Origin: JBBRYK01 sp038237665
GTDB taxonomy: Bacteria; Actinomycetota; Thermoleophilia; Gaiellales; Gaiellaceae
Direction: 5' to 3'
NCBI GenBank assembly: GCA_038237665.1
Contig: JBBRYK010000001.1
Span: 25,523 to 89,522 of the forward strand
DNA length: 64,000 nucleotides
The notes under the pieces: generated by a model
Databases searched by the model: none
What the model was told of the DNA's origin: nothing
The model's input: only the letters and a program-made list of their open reading frames with translations
In this document: in pieces, positions 23,816-31,573 of the stretch
How the letters are laid out: every line of letters starts with the position of its first letter
How positions within the stretch are numbered: the first letter of the stretch is position 1
Made by a program: the position numbers and the translations under genes

Positions 23816-23834
23816 TCCCTCATTCGGTGAGGGA
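23816..23834 (-). promoter_or_regulatory. Hairpin in the leader of the second sigma gene
   Basis: TCCCTCA (23816-23822) and TGAGGGA (23828-23834) pair perfectly around a five-base loop, 19 bases before the ATG. A GAGAGAAA stretch between hairpin and start may serve as ribosome-binding site. Confidence 0.45.
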
Positions 23835-23965
23835 ACCCCCGTTCGAGTGAGGTCCTTCGGCGGCCTTCCCCCACCCTCACAAACCCGTTACAAACGGCTC
23901 GCTAACTTACTTGCGATCGCGCTCGTCATAAGGGTTCGATGCCCTGGAACGTCCGCACAAGCTCG

Positions 23966-23971
23966 TAGGCT
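23966..23971 (+). promoter_or_regulatory. -10 box of the glutamine amidotransferase gene
   Basis: TAGGCT, nine bases before the ATG at 23981; leader of about two bases predicted. Confidence 0.5.
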
Positions 23972-23980
23972 CGGCGCTCG

Positions 23981-24772
23981 ATGTGCGGCATCGCCGGATT
24001 CAGCCTCAGCCGTTCGAGTGGTGTCGGGCGGACGCTTTCTGCGCAGGCCTTGCTCGCGGGCATCGCCGAGCGCGGTGCGGACGCCGTGGGCTATGCATTT
24101 CGGGGCGGCGACGGTCGCGCGACGCTGCACAAGCAGCGCTCAGGGGCGAGCGAGCTCCTCGACCGGGTCCACGTGCCTGCCGGCGCCACGCAGGTGCTCC
24201 TCCACGTCCGGGACTACACGAAGGGTCACCCGCGGATCGAGGCGAACAACCATCCCGTCCGGCACGGCGCCGTCGTCGGCGTGCACAACGGGATCATCTT
24301 CAACGACGACGAGCTCTTCGCCGCCCGCGGGATCGCCCGGCACGAGAGCGCGATGAGCGTGGACTCCGAGATCATCTTCGCCCTCGCCGAGGCGTCCCGC
24401 AGCGACCCCCGCGTGCTCGAGGCGCTGCGGGGCTCGATGGCGTCCGCGTGGCTCGACGAGCGTGAGCCGGGCCTGATCAGACTCGCCCGGGGCACCGGCC
24501 GCCCCGTCTGGGTCGGCTACGGGCCGGGCGAGGTGTTCTTTGCCTCAACGGCGGCCGCGCTCGAGCTGGCGGAGCGCTTCTGCGGCCTCCAGCTCGCGAA
24601 GGAGGAGCTCGACGAGGGGACGCTCGTCACCCTGGCCGACGGCCGCGAAATCGAGCGCGAGCGGTTCGATCCGGACCGTGCCTTCGAGGAGCAGTCGCTC
24701 CCGGCCGTGCGGGCCCCACGCGAAGGTGCGCTCTGCCTGCAGCGCTTAACGGCGCTAGCGGGGCTCGCCTAG
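23981..24772 (+). CDS. Stand-alone class II glutamine amidotransferase
   Basis: A 263-residue N-terminal-nucleophile hydrolase. MCGIAGFSL exposes the catalytic Cys2 after removal of Met1, and the oxyanion and glutamine-binding segments appear as RGADAVGYAF, RDYTKGHPRIEANNHPV and GVHNGIIFN. The protein stops after the glutaminase domain; no sugar isomerase or synthase domain follows, unlike GlmS or AsnB. It may supply ammonia to a separate partner protein or act as an amidohydrolase. It converges with the next gene on the other strand, their stop codons overlapping by 4 bases. Confidence 0.85.
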   Translation: MCGIAGFSLSRSSGVGRTLSAQALLAGIAERGADAVGYAFRGGDGRATLHKQRSGASELLDRVHVPAGATQVLLHVRDYTKGHPRIEANNHPVRHGAVVGVHNGIIFNDDELFAARGIARHESAMSVDSEIIFALAEASRSDPRVLEALRGSMASAWLDEREPGLIRLARGTGRPVWVGYGPGEVFFASTAAALELAERFCGLQLAKEELDEGTLVTLADGREIERERFDPDRAFEEQSLPAVRAPREGALCLQRLTALAGLA

Positions 24773-25455
24773 CGGCCCAGCCGTCCGTCCGGGGCGATCG
24801 CCTCTCCCGCTTCGAGCAGCCGCTCGCGGATCAGGAACTGGAACGTCGACCACGCCCCCCGGCGGGCTTCGAACAGCCGGTACACCTGCCACTCAGTGGG
24901 GAGCGAAGGGTCCACACGGCGGGCGTCCGCCCAGTCGGAGAACCGCGGCAACCGCCCGAGGTTCCTGGACAGCTCGACACCGTGCTCGACCGCCTGCTCG
25001 AGCCGTTCCTCGCCGGTCGGGACCGAAAAGCCGGCCTCGCGCAGCGCAGCGCGCAGCGATCCGAACGTGTGCCAGTACAGGGACTTCGACGGGACCTCGC
25101 CGCGATGCTCGTCGAGGTCGCGTGCAGTCGGCACGTGGCCGAGGCGCTCGCCGAGGCTCTGCAGCGCGCCGAGCAGCTCCTCGCGCGTCGCAAACCGCCG
25201 CGGCAGAAGCCCTGCCCGGCGCTTGGCCGCGTTCCAGCTGCCGAAGTGCTCGATCACGGTCTGCGGGTGCACGGTGGTCTTCTCGTCCTGGGCGAACTCG
25301 CGCATCGTCGGCGAGCGGCCGAGCCGCTCTGCGCACTCCCGGAGCTCCGCCAGGATTTGGTCGTCGGAGTAGCGCTTGCGAATTCCGGCGCGGAAGGCTT
25401 CGAGAGCCGCCTGGTCGATGCCTTCGATCGCGCGCGAGGTGCGTTTGCGCCCCAC
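24769..25455 (-). CDS. Homing-endonuclease-associated (HNH_repeat) triple-repeat protein without nuclease domain
   Basis: A 228-residue basic protein made of repeats of the PF18780 type found beside HNH homing endonucleases. Repeat 1 (about residues 25-80) has ILAELRECAERLGRSPT ending FGSWNAAKRRAGLL; repeat 2 (about 85-140) has LLGALQSLGERLGHVPT ending FGSLRAALREAGF; repeat 3 (about 145-215) is degenerate with LSRNLGRLPRFSDW. No HNH, GIY or other nuclease motif is present, so it is likely a DNA-binding protein, perhaps a regulator. The GTG start lies seven bases after TACACT on the minus strand, and this promoter overlaps that of murT. Confidence 0.72.
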   Translation of the reverse strand: MGRKRTSRAIEGIDQAALEAFRAGIRKRYSDDQILAELRECAERLGRSPTMREFAQDEKTTVHPQTVIEHFGSWNAAKRRAGLLPRRFATREELLGALQSLGERLGHVPTARDLDEHRGEVPSKSLYWHTFGSLRAALREAGFSVPTGEERLEQAVEHGVELSRNLGRLPRFSDWADARRVDPSLPTEWQVYRLFEARRGAWSTFQFLIRERLLEAGEAIAPDGRLGR

Positions 25456-25462
25456 AACAACC

Positions 25463-25502
25463 AGTGTAGAGCACTTTGGACATTTCACAAGAGGACTAGA
25501 CT
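25463..25502. promoter_or_regulatory. Overlapping divergent promoters of the repeat protein and murT
   Basis: Minus strand: TTGTGA (25485-25490), 16 bases, TACACT (25463-25468), then seven bases to GTG. Plus strand: TTTGGA (25475-25480), 16 bases, TAGACT (25497-25502), then six bases to the ATG at 25509. The two promoters interleave, so polymerases cannot use both at once. Confidence 0.6.
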
Positions 25503-25508
25503 GGGATG

Positions 25509-26873
25509 ATGCGTCTGCGCACCGAGGTAGCGCTTGCACGGGCGGTCGGCCGCCTGTCGCGGCTCGCCGGTCGCGGCGGTGGCACGACGCTGCCCGGCAA
25601 GCTGCTGGCCGCCGTCGATCCCGGCGCCGTCTCGAAGCTCGCCGCCCGGCTTCCACAGGGCTCCGCGGTCATCTCGGCGACCAACGGGAAGACGACGACG
25701 GCGGCAATGGTGGCCGAGATCCTCGCCCCCACGGTGCGTCTTGCCCACAACCGCTCGGGCGCGAACCTCGTCTCGGGGATCGCTTCGACGCTGCTGTCGT
25801 CGAACGGAGCGGAGCTCGGCCTGTTCGAGGTCGACGAGGGCGCCTTTCCCTCCGTCGTCGAGCGCGTACGCCCTCGAGCCGTATGCCTCGGCAACCTCTT
25901 CCGCGATCAGCTCGACCGCTACGGCGAGCTGGAGCTGATCGCCGACCGCTGGCGCCGTGCAGTGGAGCACCTGGACCCGGACGCCTGGCTGATCGTGAAC
26001 GGGGACGATCCCCAGGTCGGAGATCTCGATCGCCCCGGCGGGCGCCGCGTCGTCTTCGGCCTCGACGATCCGCGCCAGGCGCGGTCGTCTCTTCAGCACG
26101 CCGCAGACTCGAAGTTCTGCCTCCGCTGCGGCACGCCGTACCGCTACGCCGCCGCATACGTGGGCCACCTCGGCGACTACCGGTGCCCCTCCTGCGGACA
26201 TGGCCGGCCGACGCTCGACATCCTTGCGCGCCAGGTCGAGCCCCGTGGCCTGGCGGGAACGGCCTTCGACCTCGTCCTGCCGCCGGACACGCGCCGCGTC
26301 GAGCTACGCCTTCCCGGCCTCTACAACGTCTACAACGCGCTTGCGGCGGCAGCGCTCGCGCGCTCCCTGGGAGCAACCACGGAACAGATCGTGTCCGGTC
26401 TCCAGGGCTTCTCCGCCGCGTTCGGCCGCTTCGAGCGGATCGCGATCAACGATCGCACCCTCCTCATGCTGCTGATCAAGAACCCGGCCGGAGCGAACGA
26501 GGTCGTTCGGACGCTGCTCGACGCGGGTGCTCCTTCCCACCTCGTGATCGCGCTGAACGACGAGATCGCCGACGGACGGGACGTCTCCTGGATCTGGGAC
26601 GTCGACTTCGAGCCGCTCGTCGGAGGTCTCGAGCGTCTGGTCGCAACCGGAGGGCGGGCGGCCGAGCTGGCGCTCCGCTTCAAGTACGGCGGCCTCGACG
26701 AGGGGAAGATAGAGGTCGTGCCCGAGCTCGCGGACGGCCTCGATCGCGGCCTTGCGCTCACTCCGCGCGGCGGCGAGCTGACCCTCCTCCCCACCTATAC
26801 AGCCATGCTCGGCCTCAGGGGGATCGTCGCCGAGCGCGGGTTCGTGCGGCCCTACTGGGAGGCCGCAGGATGA
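25509..26873 (+). CDS. murT: Lipid II isoglutaminyl synthase, ligase subunit
   Basis: A 454-residue Mur-ligase-like subunit that with GatD amidates the D-glutamate of lipid II. Visible are the ATP loop SATNGKTTTAAM near residue 58, HNRSGANL, the four-cysteine ribbon CLRCG...CPSCG around residues 202-235 typical of MurT, PGLYNVYNALAA, and the conserved DGRDVSWIWDVDFE that contributes the third catalytic residue for the GatD partner. Two ATG codons stand in tandem (25506 and 25509); the second fits a leaderless start six bases after the -10 box. Overlaps gatD by ATGA. Confidence 0.93.
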   Translation: MRLRTEVALARAVGRLSRLAGRGGGTTLPGKLLAAVDPGAVSKLAARLPQGSAVISATNGKTTTAAMVAEILAPTVRLAHNRSGANLVSGIASTLLSSNGAELGLFEVDEGAFPSVVERVRPRAVCLGNLFRDQLDRYGELELIADRWRRAVEHLDPDAWLIVNGDDPQVGDLDRPGGRRVVFGLDDPRQARSSLQHAADSKFCLRCGTPYRYAAAYVGHLGDYRCPSCGHGRPTLDILARQVEPRGLAGTAFDLVLPPDTRRVELRLPGLYNVYNALAAAALARSLGATTEQIVSGLQGFSAAFGRFERIAINDRTLLMLLIKNPAGANEVVRTLLDAGAPSHLVIALNDEIADGRDVSWIWDVDFEPLVGGLERLVATGGRAAELALRFKYGGLDEGKIEVVPELADGLDRGLALTPRGGELTLLPTYTAMLGLRGIVAERGFVRPYWEAAG

Positions 26874-27598
26874 GGATCGTCGTCGGGCACCTCTACCCCG
26901 ACTACCTGAACATCTACGCCGACCGGGGGAACATCGCTGTCCTCGCTCGGCGCGCGGCCTGGCGCGGTCACGAGCTGGATGTGCGGGAGATCGGCCTCGG
27001 CGACGGGCTCCAGCCTGAGGCCTACGACCTCCTCTACGTGGGCGGAGGCCAGGACCGCGAGCAGGCGCTGATCGCGCCCGACCTCGCAGCGAAAGGGCCC
27101 GCGCTGCGTGCGGTGGTGGAGCGCGGGAAGCCCGTTCTCGCGGTCTGTGGCGGCTACCAGCTGCTGGGGCGCTTCTATCGCGACCGCGACGGGGGCGAGC
27201 TTCCGGGCGCCGGAGTCTTTCCGCTCGAGACGATCGCCGGCGAGCGCCGCATGATCGGCGACGTCCTGCTCGAGTGCCGGCTCGACGGCGAGCGACGGAC
27301 GCTGGCCGGCTTCGAGAACCACGCGGGCCGCACGCTTCTCGACGCAGGCGCCGAAGCCCTCGGCCGCGTGGTCGACGGGTTTGGCAACGACGGGAAGTCC
27401 GGCTACGAGGGCTGCCGCGTCCGAAACGCGCTCGGGACGTACCTACACGGCCCGCTGCTCCCCCGGAACCCCTGGCTCGCCGACTGGCTGCTCGAACGAG
27501 CTTCCGGCGAGCGGCTCGAGCCGCTGCCGGACGACCTCGAGGCCCGGGCCCACGCCGTGTCCTCGGAGCGCGCACGGCGTCGCGGCGGCCGCTATTGA
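26870..27598 (+). CDS. gatD: Lipid II isoglutaminyl synthase, glutaminase subunit
   Basis: A 242-residue class I-like (CobB/CobQ type) glutamine amidotransferase that feeds ammonia to MurT. The N terminus reads HLYPDYLNIYADRGN, the nucleophile Cys93 lies in AVCGGYQLLG and His193 in TYLHGPLL. The ATG overlaps the TGA of murT. Amidated lipid II is usual in Gram-positive bacteria with DAP or Lys cross-links. Confidence 0.92.
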   Translation: MRIVVGHLYPDYLNIYADRGNIAVLARRAAWRGHELDVREIGLGDGLQPEAYDLLYVGGGQDREQALIAPDLAAKGPALRAVVERGKPVLAVCGGYQLLGRFYRDRDGGELPGAGVFPLETIAGERRMIGDVLLECRLDGERRTLAGFENHAGRTLLDAGAEALGRVVDGFGNDGKSGYEGCRVRNALGTYLHGPLLPRNPWLADWLLERASGERLEPLPDDLEARAHAVSSERARRRGGRY

Positions 27599-27630
27599 CG
27601 CAGCGGGGCGATGCGAGATAATCGCGCGCG

Positions 27631-28305
27631 ATGGAGGCGGGTCCCCCGGCAGCCGTACCCCCTGAACGCCGGCTGCTGCTGGAGCGCTGGGCGGGTGCAG
27701 GTGCGTTCCTCTACGTCGCGCTCTTCATCGTGGGGACGTTGCTTCAGCAGGACGGCCCGGATACGAACTCGGCGCCCGAGAAGCTGATCGCCTACTGGAG
27801 CAAGGGAAGCCACCGCGACAAGGCAGGCTTCGGCTGGCTGCTCGCGATCATCGGTGTCTTCTTCTTCCTCTGGTTCCTGGCGGCGCTCCGGCAGTCGATC
27901 CGCCGTCTGGACGGAGACAGCATCTTGAGCGGCCTCGTGACGATCGGCGGCACGGTCTACGCGACGCTGACGCTCGCCGCCTTCTCCCTGGACATGGTTG
28001 TGAAAACGGTCGCCGACGATTCGTACCGCCATCAGGTGTACCCGCAGCTCATTGCCGTCAGCGACAGCTTCTGGTGGATCCTCCACTCGGCCGGAGGGGT
28101 CGGCGCGGCGGCGATGATGATCGGCGCATCGGTTGCGGCGATGCGCGCCGGAAAGGTGCCGCCATGGGCCGGCTGGCTCGGCGCGCTCGCCGGAATCTCC
28201 GCCATCGTCTCGTTCCTCGCGATCCCGTGGATCGTGATCGCGGTCTGGCTGATCGTTGCGGGCGCCTTGCTGCTGCGTCAGGGCGCCCAGAGCGAGCCCA
28301 GGTAG
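27631..28305 (+). CDS. Hypothetical integral membrane protein (DUF4386-like layout)
   Basis: A 224-residue protein with about six membrane segments (residues about 22-42, 68-90, 105-125, 148-168, 176-200 and 205-220). The first loop carries PDTNSAPEKLIAYWS, a pattern seen in unnamed actinobacterial membrane proteins. A GATAAT box ends eight bases before the ATG. Its 3' end overlaps the nudix gene on the other strand by 28 bases. No function can be named. Confidence 0.65.
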   Translation: MEAGPPAAVPPERRLLLERWAGAGAFLYVALFIVGTLLQQDGPDTNSAPEKLIAYWSKGSHRDKAGFGWLLAIIGVFFFLWFLAALRQSIRRLDGDSILSGLVTIGGTVYATLTLAAFSLDMVVKTVADDSYRHQVYPQLIAVSDSFWWILHSAGGVGAAAMMIGASVAAMRAGKVPPWAGWLGALAGISAIVSFLAIPWIVIAVWLIVAGALLLRQGAQSEPR

Positions 28306-28730
28306 ACCACCGGGTCGCCGGGCCGCCAGCGCGCCAGGAAGCGCTGGATCGGGGGGTGCAGGACGACCTCCTCGAGCTCGCCGACCCCGAACAGCCGGTG
28401 GCCGCGGACGGCCGCGTCGGCCGAAGTCACCTTCTCGAGCGACCGGCCCGTGAGGTCGCCGGCAAAGATGATGTGCACGACGTGCTTCTGGGCGAAGCTG
28501 CGCACCGGGGAGATCGAGTCGACGATCGCGACGGGCCCTTCGAACGGCGTGACCTCGACGCCCACCTCCTCCATCAGCTCGCGGTCGAGCGCATCGACCA
28601 GGCTCTCGCCGGAGTTGACGCCGCCGCCCGGCAGGAGCCAGTACTCCTTGCCCGGCTTCTCGTGGCGACAAAGCAAGAGGCGGTCGTTCCAGCGCAGCAG
28701 CGCGGAGACGCGGATGCGCGGCTCGGCCAT
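28278..28730 (-). CDS. Nudix hydrolase
   Basis: A 150-residue hydrolase of nucleoside diphosphate-linked compounds. The nudix box G-x5-E-x7-R-E-x2-E-E-x-G is complete, from GGGVNSGES to RELMEEVGV. The start ATG overlaps the dut stop by one base (TGATG), which together with dut suggests nucleotide-pool cleaning, but substrate is unknown. It converges on, and overlaps the end of, the membrane protein gene. Confidence 0.85.
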   Translation of the reverse strand: MAEPRIRVSALLRWNDRLLLCRHEKPGKEYWLLPGGGVNSGESLVDALDRELMEEVGVEVTPFEGPVAIVDSISPVRSFAQKHVVHIIFAGDLTGRSLEKVTSADAAVRGHRLFGVGELEEVVLHPPIQRFLARWRPGDPVVYLGSLWAP

Positions 28731-29167
28731 CAGGCTCCGGACGATCCGTGGCCGCCCTCGCCGCGCTCCGTCGGGGCAAGCGAGTCCACCTCGACCGGGT
28801 CGAACACGCCGATCGGCAGCACGACCAGCTGCGCGACCCGCATTCCCGGCTCGACCGCGAAGGTCTCCTCGCGGTCGGTGTTCAGGAGGATCACCTTCAG
28901 CTCACCCCGGTAGCCGGCATCGATCAGGCCGGGCGCGTTCAGTACCGTCACGCCGTTGTTGGCGGCAAGCCCGGACCGGCGGAGGAGAAACCCGGCGTAG
29001 CCGTCCGGGATCTCCACTGCCACCCCCGTAGAGACGATGCCCCGCTCCCCCGGCCCGAGCTCGACGGCGTCACACGCGACCAGATCGAGGCCCGCATCTC
29101 CGGCATACGCCCGCGCCGGCAGAACCGCGTCGGGCCGTAGGCGCTGGACTCGAAGCTCGTCGGTCAC
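28730..29167 (-). CDS. dut: dUTP diphosphatase
   Basis: A 145-residue trimeric dUTPase: dUTP to dUMP and pyrophosphate. The five motifs are visible: DAGLDL, RRSGLAANNGV, GLIDAGYRGELKV, RVAQLVVLP and, at the C terminus, the phosphate-clamping RGEGGHGSSG. GTG start in a GTGA overlap with the hflX stop. Confidence 0.94.
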   Translation of the reverse strand: MTDELRVQRLRPDAVLPARAYAGDAGLDLVACDAVELGPGERGIVSTGVAVEIPDGYAGFLLRRSGLAANNGVTVLNAPGLIDAGYRGELKVILLNTDREETFAVEPGMRVAQLVVLPIGVFDPVEVDSLAPTERGEGGHGSSGA

Positions 29168-30471
29168 GAGGCGGTCTCGCCGACCGCCACGAGATCGGCG
29201 ACGAGGTACCGCGCGAACCGGCGGAGCTCCCGCTCCGGCAAGCGGGCGCGTACCAACACGCCGTCAGGCCGGTCGGTGCGCTCGTCGATCGGGGTGCCGA
29301 GCGAATAGAGGTCGGCGAGGGCTGCGCCGTCTTCGTACGGGACGAGCAGCCGGACCGTGTGCAGGCGGTCGGCGAAGCGCTCGGCGACTCTCCGCTTCAG
29401 CTCCTCCACCCCCTCGCCCGTCAGGGCCGAAACCTGGAGCGACTCGGGGAAGCGATTCTCGAGCCTGCGCCGGTGCAGCGCATCGGCCCGGTCGATCTTG
29501 TTGACGACGATCTCCACGGGCAGCTCGTCGGCTCCGATCTCGGCCAGGACGCTCTCGACCGCCTCGACCATCGCGTCCAGACGGTCATCGGTCACCGACG
29601 CGTCGACGACGTGCAGAACGACGTCGGCCACGAGCGTCTCCTCGAGCGTCGCCGAGAAGCCCTCGACGAGGTCGTGAGGCAGCCGGCGGATGAAACCCAC
29701 CGTGTCCGTCACCAGGTAGCGGCGGCCCTCGTACTCGAAGGCGCGCGTCGTCGGGTCGAGCGTCTCGAAGAGCCTGTTGTCGACCGACGCGTCGGCGCCG
29801 GTCAACGCGTTCAGGAGGGTCGATTTGCCGACGTTCGTGTAACCGGCCAGGGCGATCGTGGGGGCTTCCGAGCGGCGGCGTGCCTTGCGGCGGGTCGCGC
29901 GCTGCTTGCTCAGCTCGCGCAGGCGGCGGCGCAGCAGCGCCACCCGGCGGCGCGCAATCCGGCGATCCGTTTCGAGCTGCGTCTCGCCGGGGCCTCGCGT
30001 TCCGACTCCACCCCCGAGCCGCTCGAGGTGCTGCCACAGGCCGCGCATGCGCGGGAGGTTGTACTCCAGCTGCGCCAGCTCGACCTGGAGCTTCCCTTCG
30101 GCGCTCCGAGCATGCTGGGCGAAGATGTCGAGGATCAGCTGCGTGCGGTCGACGACCCGCGTCTTGAGCGCATCTTCGAGGTTCCGCTGCTGGACCGGGT
30201 CGAGCTCGTCGTCGACGAGCAGCGACTCGGCCTCCGCGTCGCCGAAGACCTGCTTCAGCTCTTCGAGCTTCCCCTTGCCGACGTAGGTGCGGCGATCGGG
30301 CCGTTCGCGATGCTGCACGACCTCGCCGACCGGCTCGACGCCGGCGGTCCGGGCGAGCTCGCGGAGCTCTCCGAGCTCCTCCTCGGCGTCGATCCCGGGG
30401 GCCAGCACGGCGACGATGAAAGCCCGCTCGGGAGCTGCCCCCGGAGCGGGGTCCGGCTGGCGATGGGTCAC
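29164..30471 (-). CDS. hflX: GTPase HflX
   Basis: A 435-residue ribosome-associated GTPase that splits stalled 70S ribosomes. The N-terminal HflX domain has TYVGKGKLEEL and DDELDPVQQRNLE; a helical linker (GVGTRGPGETQLETDRR, then many Arg) leads to the G domain with GYTNVGKSTLLN (G1), DTVGFIRRLPHDLVEGF (G3), NKID (G4). GTG at 30471 is preceded by CATAAT at six bases, predicting a leaderless message; in-frame sequence further upstream overlaps dapE and is not coding-like. Confidence 0.94.
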   Translation of the reverse strand: MTHRQPDPAPGAAPERAFIVAVLAPGIDAEEELGELRELARTAGVEPVGEVVQHRERPDRRTYVGKGKLEELKQVFGDAEAESLLVDDELDPVQQRNLEDALKTRVVDRTQLILDIFAQHARSAEGKLQVELAQLEYNLPRMRGLWQHLERLGGGVGTRGPGETQLETDRRIARRRVALLRRRLRELSKQRATRRKARRRSEAPTIALAGYTNVGKSTLLNALTGADASVDNRLFETLDPTTRAFEYEGRRYLVTDTVGFIRRLPHDLVEGFSATLEETLVADVVLHVVDASVTDDRLDAMVEAVESVLAEIGADELPVEIVVNKIDRADALHRRRLENRFPESLQVSALTGEGVEELKRRVAERFADRLHTVRLLVPYEDGAALADLYSLGTPIDERTDRPDGVLVRARLPERELRRFARYLVADLVAVGETAS

Positions 30472-30477
30472 AGGCCG

Positions 30478-30495
30478 ATTATGCCCGCATATGCT
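30478..30495. promoter_or_regulatory. Back-to-back -10 boxes of hflX and dapE
   Basis: Minus strand CATAAT (30478-30483), six bases before the hflX GTG. Plus strand TATGCT (30490-30495), nine bases before the dapE ATG. Only six bases separate the two boxes, so the promoters must be mutually exclusive. Confidence 0.6.
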
Positions 30496-30504
30496 CGTTT
30501 CCCT

Positions 30505-31515
30505 ATGGCTCCGGACCTGGCCGCTCGCACGCTCGAGCTCGTGAACATTGCCTCGGAGAGCCGGTCCGAAGAGGCCGCGGTCGGCTACGTGCGCGAAGCG
30601 ATGCCCGGTAGCCCGGCGTACGACGAGGACACGGTGCTGCTCTACGGCCCCGAAGGCGCCCGCGTCTTGCTCGCGGGCCATGTCGACACCGTCCCCGCCC
30701 AGGGCAACATCCCGGGCCGGATCGAGGACAGCTCGGTCGTCGGCCTCGGCGCGAGCGACATGAAAGGCGGCGTGGCAGTGATGATCGAGCTCGCGCGCGC
30801 GGGCGCGTCATTCGCCTACCTCTTCTTCGGTCGCGAGGAGCTCGCCGCCGAGGAGAGCCCGCTGCCGAAGCTGTTCGAGCAGCATCCGCTCGAGGTCGAC
30901 CTCGTGATCGTGCTCGAGCCGACCGACAACACGATCCAGGCCGGCTGCCTCGGCAACCTCAACGCGCGGCTCCTGTTCCGAGGTGTCAGCGCACACTCGG
31001 CGCGGCCGTGGACGGGCGAGAACGCGATCGACGCGGCCGTCCGCGGCCTGGCGCCCCTGGCGGAGCTCGAGCCCAACCCGGTCGAGGTGGAGGGTCTGGA
31101 GTTCGTCGAGGTGCTCAGCGTGACCGGAATCGAGGGCGGAATCGCGCCCAACGTGGTGCCCGACCTCGTCACGTGCACGCTGAACTACCGCTACGCCCCC
31201 AACCGCACCCGCGCCGAAGCCGAGGAGCGGCTGCGCTCGCTCGTCACCGCGGGCGAGCTCGAGATCACCTCGAACTCGCCGCCCGCGCGCGTCGCGGCGC
31301 GCTCTCCGCTGGTTCGCCGCCTGGCCGAGGTCGGCGGCTTTCCCGTTCAGCCGAAACAGGCCTGGACTCCCGTCGCGGACTTCACCGCACGCGGCCTCGA
31401 CGCGGTCAACCTGGGTCCGGGCGCGACCCGCTACGCGCATCGCCGGGACGAGCGCGTCGAGATCGCGGCGCTCGAGCAGTGCTTCGACGCGCTCCAGCGC
31501 TTCGGTAGCGTCTAG
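30505..31515 (+). CDS. dapE: Succinyl-diaminopimelate desuccinylase
   Basis: A 336-residue M20 metallohydrolase that releases LL-DAP and succinate. Metal ligands appear in LLAGHVDTVPAQG and GLGASDMKGG, the catalytic Glu in FGREELAAEESP (EE), and later ligands in LEPTDNTIQAGC and near the C-terminal YAHRRDERVE. The dimerisation lid is between about residues 160 and 260. It heads a dapE-dapC-dapD cluster. Its TAG stop is part of the left arm of a perfect hairpin. Confidence 0.9.
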   Translation: MAPDLAARTLELVNIASESRSEEAAVGYVREAMPGSPAYDEDTVLLYGPEGARVLLAGHVDTVPAQGNIPGRIEDSSVVGLGASDMKGGVAVMIELARAGASFAYLFFGREELAAEESPLPKLFEQHPLEVDLVIVLEPTDNTIQAGCLGNLNARLLFRGVSAHSARPWTGENAIDAAVRGLAPLAELEPNPVEVEGLEFVEVLSVTGIEGGIAPNVVPDLVTCTLNYRYAPNRTRAEAEERLRSLVTAGELEITSNSPPARVAARSPLVRRLAEVGGFPVQPKQAWTPVADFTARGLDAVNLGPGATRYAHRRDERVEIAALEQCFDALQRFGSV

Positions 31516-31544
31516 ATGATTGGCCCAAAGCGGCCAATCATCTA
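31513..31544 (+). promoter_or_regulatory. Perfect 13-bp hairpin at the dapE stop codon
   Basis: Arms 31513-31525 (TAGATGATTGGCC) and 31532-31544 (GGCCAATCATCTA), six-base loop. The downstream sequence TCTACTTCTT is only mildly T-rich. The right arm can alternatively pair over seven bases with ATGATTG (31574-31580) at the dapC start. Confidence 0.75.
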
Positions 31545-31573
31545 TCTACTTCTTATGGAAGAACCGCCACACG

